Positions 60,269 through 64,000 of a stretch of 64,000 nt of DNA are shown here, one piece after another. The stretch lies in assembly GCF_030406045.1 (NCBI RefSeq), contig NZ_CP128988.1, forward strand, positions 2,329,438 to 2,393,437, in the 5' to 3' direction. Position numbers and translations under genes: made by a program. Numbering within the stretch: the stretch's first letter is position 1; each line of letters opens with the position of its first letter. This stretch comes from Thiohalobacter sp. IOR34. Lineage in GTDB: Bacteria; Pseudomonadota; Gammaproteobacteria; Thiohalobacterales; Thiohalobacteraceae. The notes beneath the pieces were generated by a model. That model did no database searches. It was not told the origin of the DNA and was given only the letters and a program-made list of their open reading frames with translations.

Positions 60269-61624
60269 CTATCTCAACAAACCGGCGCGGCCCTGACTCT
60301 TCAGGTTGGCCTTCTTCATCAGCCCCTCGTACTGGTGCGACATCATGTGTGCCTGCACCTGGGCCATGAAGTCCATGACCACCACGACGATGATCAGCAA
60401 GGAGGTGCCACCAAAATAGAAGGGCACGTTCCAGTACAGGATCAGAAACTCCGGCAGCAGACAGACGGCGGTGATATAGATGGCGCCTGCCAGGGTCAGC
60501 CGGGTCAGCACCCCGTCGATGTAGCGTGCCGTCTGCTCACCGGGACGGATCCCGGGAATGAAGGCACCGGATTTCTTCAGATTGTCCGCCGTCTCCCGCG
60601 AATTGAACACCAGCGCGGTGTAGAAGAAACAGAAGAAGACGATCGCCAGGGCATAGAACAGCACATACAGCGGCTGACCCGGCGAGAGCATGCCCGCGAT
60701 GTCCTTCAGCCAGCGCATCTCCTCGCTGGATCCGAACCAGCTGCCCAGCGTGGCCGGAAAGAGGATGATGCTGGAGGCGAAGATCGGCGGAATCACGCCC
60801 GCCATGTTCAGCTTCAGCGGCAAATGCGTACTCTGTGCCGCGTACACCTTGCGTCCCTGCTGGCGCTTGGCGTAGTTGACCGTGATCCGCCGCTGGCCGC
60901 GCTCCACAAATACCACGAAACCGGTCACTGCCAGCGCCAGGGCGAACAGGAAGAGAATGGTCAACACGTTCATCTCGCCGGTACGCGCCAGCTCCAGGGT
61001 ACCGCCGATCGCCTGTGGCAGGCCGGCAACGATACCGGCAAAGATGATCATCGAGATGCCGTTGCCGATGCCACGCTCGGTGATCTGCTCGCCCAGCCAC
61101 ATCAGGAACAGGGTTCCCGTCACCAGGGTCACCACCGCGCTGAGCACGAAGGCCGGGCCGGGGGAAAGCACCAGCGGGTTTCCACCCATCGACTGCCCTT
61201 CCAGACCAATGGCGATACCGATCGCCTGCAGGGTGGCCAGTACTACGGTCCCGTAGCGGGTGTACTGGGTGATCTTGCGCCGCCCCGCCTCACCTTCCTT
61301 CTTCAACTGCTCCAGCGCCGGCACCGTGTAGCTCAGCAGCTGCATGATGATCGACGCCGAAATATAGGGCATGATGCCGAGCGCAAACATCGACAGGCGC
61401 TTCAGCGCGCCACCCGAGAACATGTTGAACATGTCCAGGATGGTGCCCTTCTGCTGTTCGGCGAGCTGTGCCAGCACCGACGGATCGATGCCCGGTACCG
61501 GGATGAAGGTACCGAGGCGGAACACGGCCAGGGCCCCGAGGACGAAGAACAGCCGCTGGCGAAGCTCTTTCAGCTTGCCGATGTCACCGACCGTCCCCGC
61601 CAGGGTTGCACCTGCCCCTGCCAC
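60269..61624 (-). CDS. secY: Preprotein translocase subunit SecY (GTG start)
   Basis: 451 residues, ten membrane helices. [47 protein letters not shown] (in two parts), [14 protein letters not shown] and [18 protein letters not shown] are conserved. Channel of the Sec translocon. The start is GTG at 61624, 2 nt after the rplO stop, so initiation is probably coupled. Confidence 0.99.
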   Translation of the reverse strand: MAGAGATLAGTVGDIGKLKELRQRLFFVLGALAVFRLGTFIPVPGIDPSVLAQLAEQQKGTILDMFNMFSGGALKRLSMFALGIMPYISASIIMQLLSYTVPALEQLKKEGEAGRRKITQYTRYGTVVLATLQAIGIAIGLEGQSMGGNPLVLSPGPAFVLSAVVTLVTGTLFLMWLGEQITERGIGNGISMIIFAGIVAGLPQAIGGTLELARTGEMNVLTILFLFALALAVTGFVVFVERGQRRITVNYAKRQQGRKVYAAQSTHLPLKLNMAGVIPPIFASSIILFPATLGSWFGSSEEMRWLKDIAGMLSPGQPLYVLFYALAIVFFCFFYTALVFNSRETADNLKKSGAFIPGIRPGEQTARYIDGVLTRLTLAGAIYITAVCLLPEFLILYWNVPFYFGGTSLLIIVVVVMDFMAQVQAHMMSHQYEGLMKKANLKSQGRAGLLR

Positions 61625-61626
61625 GG

Positions 61627-62061
61627 TCAGTCTTCGACCTTGCCGCCTGCCGCTTCGATGGCAGCCCGTGCACCCTTGGTCACGGCCAGGCCCTTGACGG
61701 TCACCGCCTTGTCCAGCTTGCCGGAGAGAATGACCTTGGCCTTCAGCGTCTGCTGCGGCACCAGGCTGGCCGTCTTCAGTGCCAGCAGGTCGATAACCTC
61801 GGCCTCGACCTTGGCCAGCTCGTGCAGACGCACCTCGGCGCGGGTGCGGCCGATGCGTGAACTGAAGCCGACCTTGGGCAGACGACGCTGCAGCGGCATC
61901 TGGCCGCCCTCGAATCCGACCTTGTGGAACCCGCCAGAGCGGGATTTCTGACCCTTGTGGCCTCGGCCGCAGGTCTTGCCGAGACCCGAACCGATACCAC
62001 GGCCGACACGCTTCGGCGCGGATTTGCTGCCAGCGGCAGGCTTGATGGTATTCAGGCGCAT
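61627..62061 (-). CDS. rplO: 50S ribosomal protein L15
   Basis: 144 residues. [22 protein letters not shown], then [17 protein letters not shown]. Between rpmD and secY. Confidence 0.99.
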   Translation of the reverse strand: MRLNTIKPAAGSKSAPKRVGRGIGSGLGKTCGRGHKGQKSRSGGFHKVGFEGGQMPLQRRLPKVGFSSRIGRTRAEVRLHELAKVEAEVIDLLALKTASLVPQQTLKAKVILSGKLDKAVTVKGLAVTKGARAAIEAAGGKVED

Positions 62062-62063
62062 AA

Positions 62064-62249
62064 TCAGACTTCCTCGACCTGCAACATGTAGGAGACCTTG
62101 TTGATCATGCCGCGGTTCTCCGGCGTATCGATCACCTCGACGGTGTGATGCATACGACGCAGACCGAGGCCGCGAACACAGGCCTTGTGGTTCTTCAGGC
62201 GCCCGTTGACGCTCTTCACCAGGGTAACCTTGAGTTTCTTCTCAGCCAT
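62064..62249 (-). CDS. rpmD: 50S ribosomal protein L30
   Basis: 61 residues: [30 protein letters not shown], family typical. Separated from rplO by 2 nt and from rpsE by 3 nt. Confidence 0.98.
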   Translation of the reverse strand: MAEKKLKVTLVKSVNGRLKNHKACVRGLGLRRMHHTVEVIDTPENRGMINKVSYMLQVEEV

Positions 62250-62252
62250 GAC

Positions 62253-62759
62253 TTAGCCCAGGATCTCTTCAATCGTCTTTCCACGCTTGGCGGCCACTTC
62301 TTCGGGAGAGGTCATCTCGACCAGACCGTTCATGGTGGCGCGCACGACATTGATCGGGTTGTTGCTGCCGATGCACTTGGCGAGCACGTCACGCACACCG
62401 AGCACCTCGAACACGGCACGCATCGCGCCGCCGGCGATGATGCCGGTACCTTCGGAGGCCGGCTGCATGTAGACCTTGGCTGCGCCATGACGGCCGACCA
62501 GCGGGTACTGCAGGGTACCATCCTTGAGGGCGACGCTCTGCATGTTGCGGCGCGCGGCCTCCATTGCCTTCTGGATGGCTACCGGCACCTCGCGTGCCTT
62601 GCCGGTACCGAAGCCGACACGGCCATTGCCGTCGCCAACGACGGTCAAGGCGGTGAAGCCGAATACACGGCCACCCTTGACCACCTTGGCCACGCGGTTC
62701 ACCGCTACCAGCTTCTCCTGGAGGCCATCGCCCTGCATCTGTGGATCAACATTTGCCAT
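62253..62759 (-). CDS. rpsE: 30S ribosomal protein S5
   Basis: 168 residues. [39 protein letters not shown] across the RNA-binding domain, then [24 protein letters not shown]. Part of the spc operon. Confidence 0.99.
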   Translation of the reverse strand: MANVDPQMQGDGLQEKLVAVNRVAKVVKGGRVFGFTALTVVGDGNGRVGFGTGKAREVPVAIQKAMEAARRNMQSVALKDGTLQYPLVGRHGAAKVYMQPASEGTGIIAGGAMRAVFEVLGVRDVLAKCIGSNNPINVVRATMNGLVEMTSPEEVAAKRGKTIEEILG

Positions 62760-62769
62760 GATTCAACCC

Positions 62770-63123
62770 TTAAAACTCGAGGCCAGCTTCGCGTGCGGCA
62801 TCGGCCAACGCCTTCACACGGCCATGATACTTGAAACCGGAACGGTCGAAGGCGACCTTGCTGATACCGGCAGCCTTGGCCTTTTCCGCGATCGCCTTGC
62901 CGACTGCCGCCGCTGCATCCTGGTTGCCGGTGCCCTTCAGTTCGGCACGCAGCTGCTTGTCCAGGGTGGAAGCGGCCGCCACGACGGTATCACCCGAAGG
63001 TGCAAACACCTGGGCATAGATGTGCCGTGGCGTGCGGTGGATACTCAGCCGGTAGGTCGCCAGCTCGCGAATCTTGGCGCGGGTCCGGCGGGCACGGCGA
63101 ATACGTGCAGATTTCTTGTCCAT
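62770..63123 (-). CDS. rplR: 50S ribosomal protein L18
   Basis: 117 residues. [32 protein letters not shown] at the start and [24 protein letters not shown] at the end. 5S rRNA-binding. Confidence 0.99.
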   Translation of the reverse strand: MDKKSARIRRARRTRAKIRELATYRLSIHRTPRHIYAQVFAPSGDTVVAAASTLDKQLRAELKGTGNQDAAAAVGKAIAEKAKAAGISKVAFDRSGFKYHGRVKALADAAREAGLEF

Positions 63124-63182
63124 TCCAGTTACCTTGTCTATACCCGGCAGCGATTTCTGACCGCTGGCCGCAGATCAAACGA

Positions 63183-63716
63183 TTATTTCTTCTTCGCTTC
63201 CTTGCGAATGATGGTCTCGTCTGCGTAGCGCACGCCCTTGCCCTTGTAGGGCTCCGGCGGGCGGAAGGCGCGGATCTCGGCCGCGACCTGACCGACCTTC
63301 TGTTTGTCGGCGCCCTTCACCACCACCTCGGTCTGACTCGGGGTCTCGACGGTGACGCCTTCCGGCACCTTGTAGTCCACCGGATGCGAGAAACCCAGGG
63401 TCAGATTGAGGGTCGAGCCCTGTGCCTGCGCGCGGTAGCCGACCCCGACCAGTTGCAGCTTCTTCTCGAAACCCTTGCTGACACCGGTGATCATGTTGTT
63501 CAGCAGCGCACGCGCAGTGCCGGAGTGCGCCCAGGCCGGCTTGGATTCCTCGCGCGGCAGGAAACTCAGCATGCTGCCGTCCTGCTTGATCTCGACGCTC
63601 GCGTGGAGTTCCTGCTCCAGGGCACCCTTCGGACCCTTGACCTTGACGATCTGACCGTCGATGCTGATTTCGACACCTGCCGGAATTTCAACCGGCTTCT
63701 TTGCTACTCGAGACAT
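63183..63716 (-). CDS. rplF: 50S ribosomal protein L6
   Basis: 177 residues. [43 protein letters not shown] and C-terminal [25 protein letters not shown]. Between rpsH and rplR. Confidence 0.99.
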   Translation of the reverse strand: MSRVAKKPVEIPAGVEISIDGQIVKVKGPKGALEQELHASVEIKQDGSMLSFLPREESKPAWAHSGTARALLNNMITGVSKGFEKKLQLVGVGYRAQAQGSTLNLTLGFSHPVDYKVPEGVTVETPSQTEVVVKGADKQKVGQVAAEIRAFRPPEPYKGKGVRYADETIIRKEAKKK

Positions 63717-63731
63717 GATTCAGGTCCTAAC

Positions 63732-64000
63732 TTAGCTGACGGTGCAGAGCACTTCGCCGCCTTCACCGGCCGCGCGCGCCTGGCGATCCGTCATCACGCC
63801 CTTGGACGTGGAAACGATGCAGATCCCGAGGCCGTTCTGCACCTTCGGCAGCTCGTCCTTACCCTTGTAGATCCGCAGACCGGGGCGGCTCACCCGCTTG
63901 ATACTGGAGATGACCGGACGACCCTGGTAGTACTTGAGTTCGATGGTCAGTTCCGGCTTGCCGCCGTGCTCGGCCACGCTGTAGTCAACGATATAACCTT
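63732..64000 (-). CDS. rpsH: 30S ribosomal protein S8 (5' end beyond window)
   Basis: The C-terminal two thirds of S8: [40 protein letters not shown] and [20 protein letters not shown]. The frame stays open to the window end, so the start lies outside. A GTG at 63977 is internal. Confidence 0.98.
   Translation of the reverse strand, partial: GYIVDYSVAEHGGKPELTIELKYYQGRPVISSIKRVSRPGLRIYKGKDELPKVQNGLGICIVSTSKGVMTDRQARAAGEGGEVLCTVS

Overview
The window looks like chromosome from a GC-rich gammaproteobacterium of the Chromatiales / sulfur-oxidiser type. This is inferred from gene content and order only: holC-valS, a complete gammaproteobacterial dcw cluster, uvrA near ssb, alpha and spc ribosomal operons, a persulfide-dioxygenase-like protein, multihaem cytochromes, and an oxygen-independent ubiquinone gene set. 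No rRNA, tRNA, CRISPR array, prophage or transposase gene was seen.

Layout. 0-6 kb: end of a PRPP-synthase-like gene, a DUF1614 membrane protein, an SDR enzyme, a type I phosphodiesterase, and a sulfur pair (metallo-beta-lactamase hydrolase plus cyclic-nucleotide-binding/rhodanese fusion). 6-13 kb: clpB with a near-consensus sigma-32 promoter, an NlpC/P60 lipoprotein, holC and valS. 13-20 kb: an HD-GYP protein with a degenerate receiver, hemH, DUF523-DUF1722, an rRNA m5C methyltransferase, TIGR03790, DUF2007 and a 39-residue membrane peptide. 20-26 kb: SYLF protein, then two divergent operons (radical SAM-ubiU-ubiV, and pdxS-pdxT-ubiT-GNAT) around a perfect FNR/Anr-type site. 26-31 kb: a lysine-rich protein, a secreted protein, and a respiratory pair (nonahaem c/b membrane cytochrome plus octaheme HAO-like cytochrome). 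31.6-49.7 kb: the dcw cluster on the minus strand, mraZ to ftsZ, mostly joined by 4-bp ATGA overlaps, with two extra tiny ORFs inside it. 50-57 kb: small ORF, ssb, YajR-type MFS, uvrA and SAM hydroxide adenosyltransferase. 57-64 kb: rplQ-rpoA-rpsD-rpsK-rpsM and rpmJ-secY-rplO-rpmD-rpsE-rplR-rplF-rpsH (cut by the window end).

The most unusual content is a family of at least nine short, gene-less elements with 5'-CCCGGATATTGCACCAAGG termini and 4-bp YTAR (CTAG/TTAA/TTAG) flanks. Several sit exactly on the stop codons of host genes. One of them separates mraZ from rsmH. Some carry nested GTAGGAGCGGCC inverted-repeat pairs. A second MITE-like element and a dispersed CCACGGAAAACACGG repeat are also present.

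The best candidate for a coherent, little-described system is the anaerobic cofactor block at 20.6-26.2 kb. It combines oxygen-independent ubiquinone hydroxylation (UbiU/V/T) with oxygen-independent PLP synthesis (PdxS/T), with a predicted FNR/Anr site between the two divergent operons.
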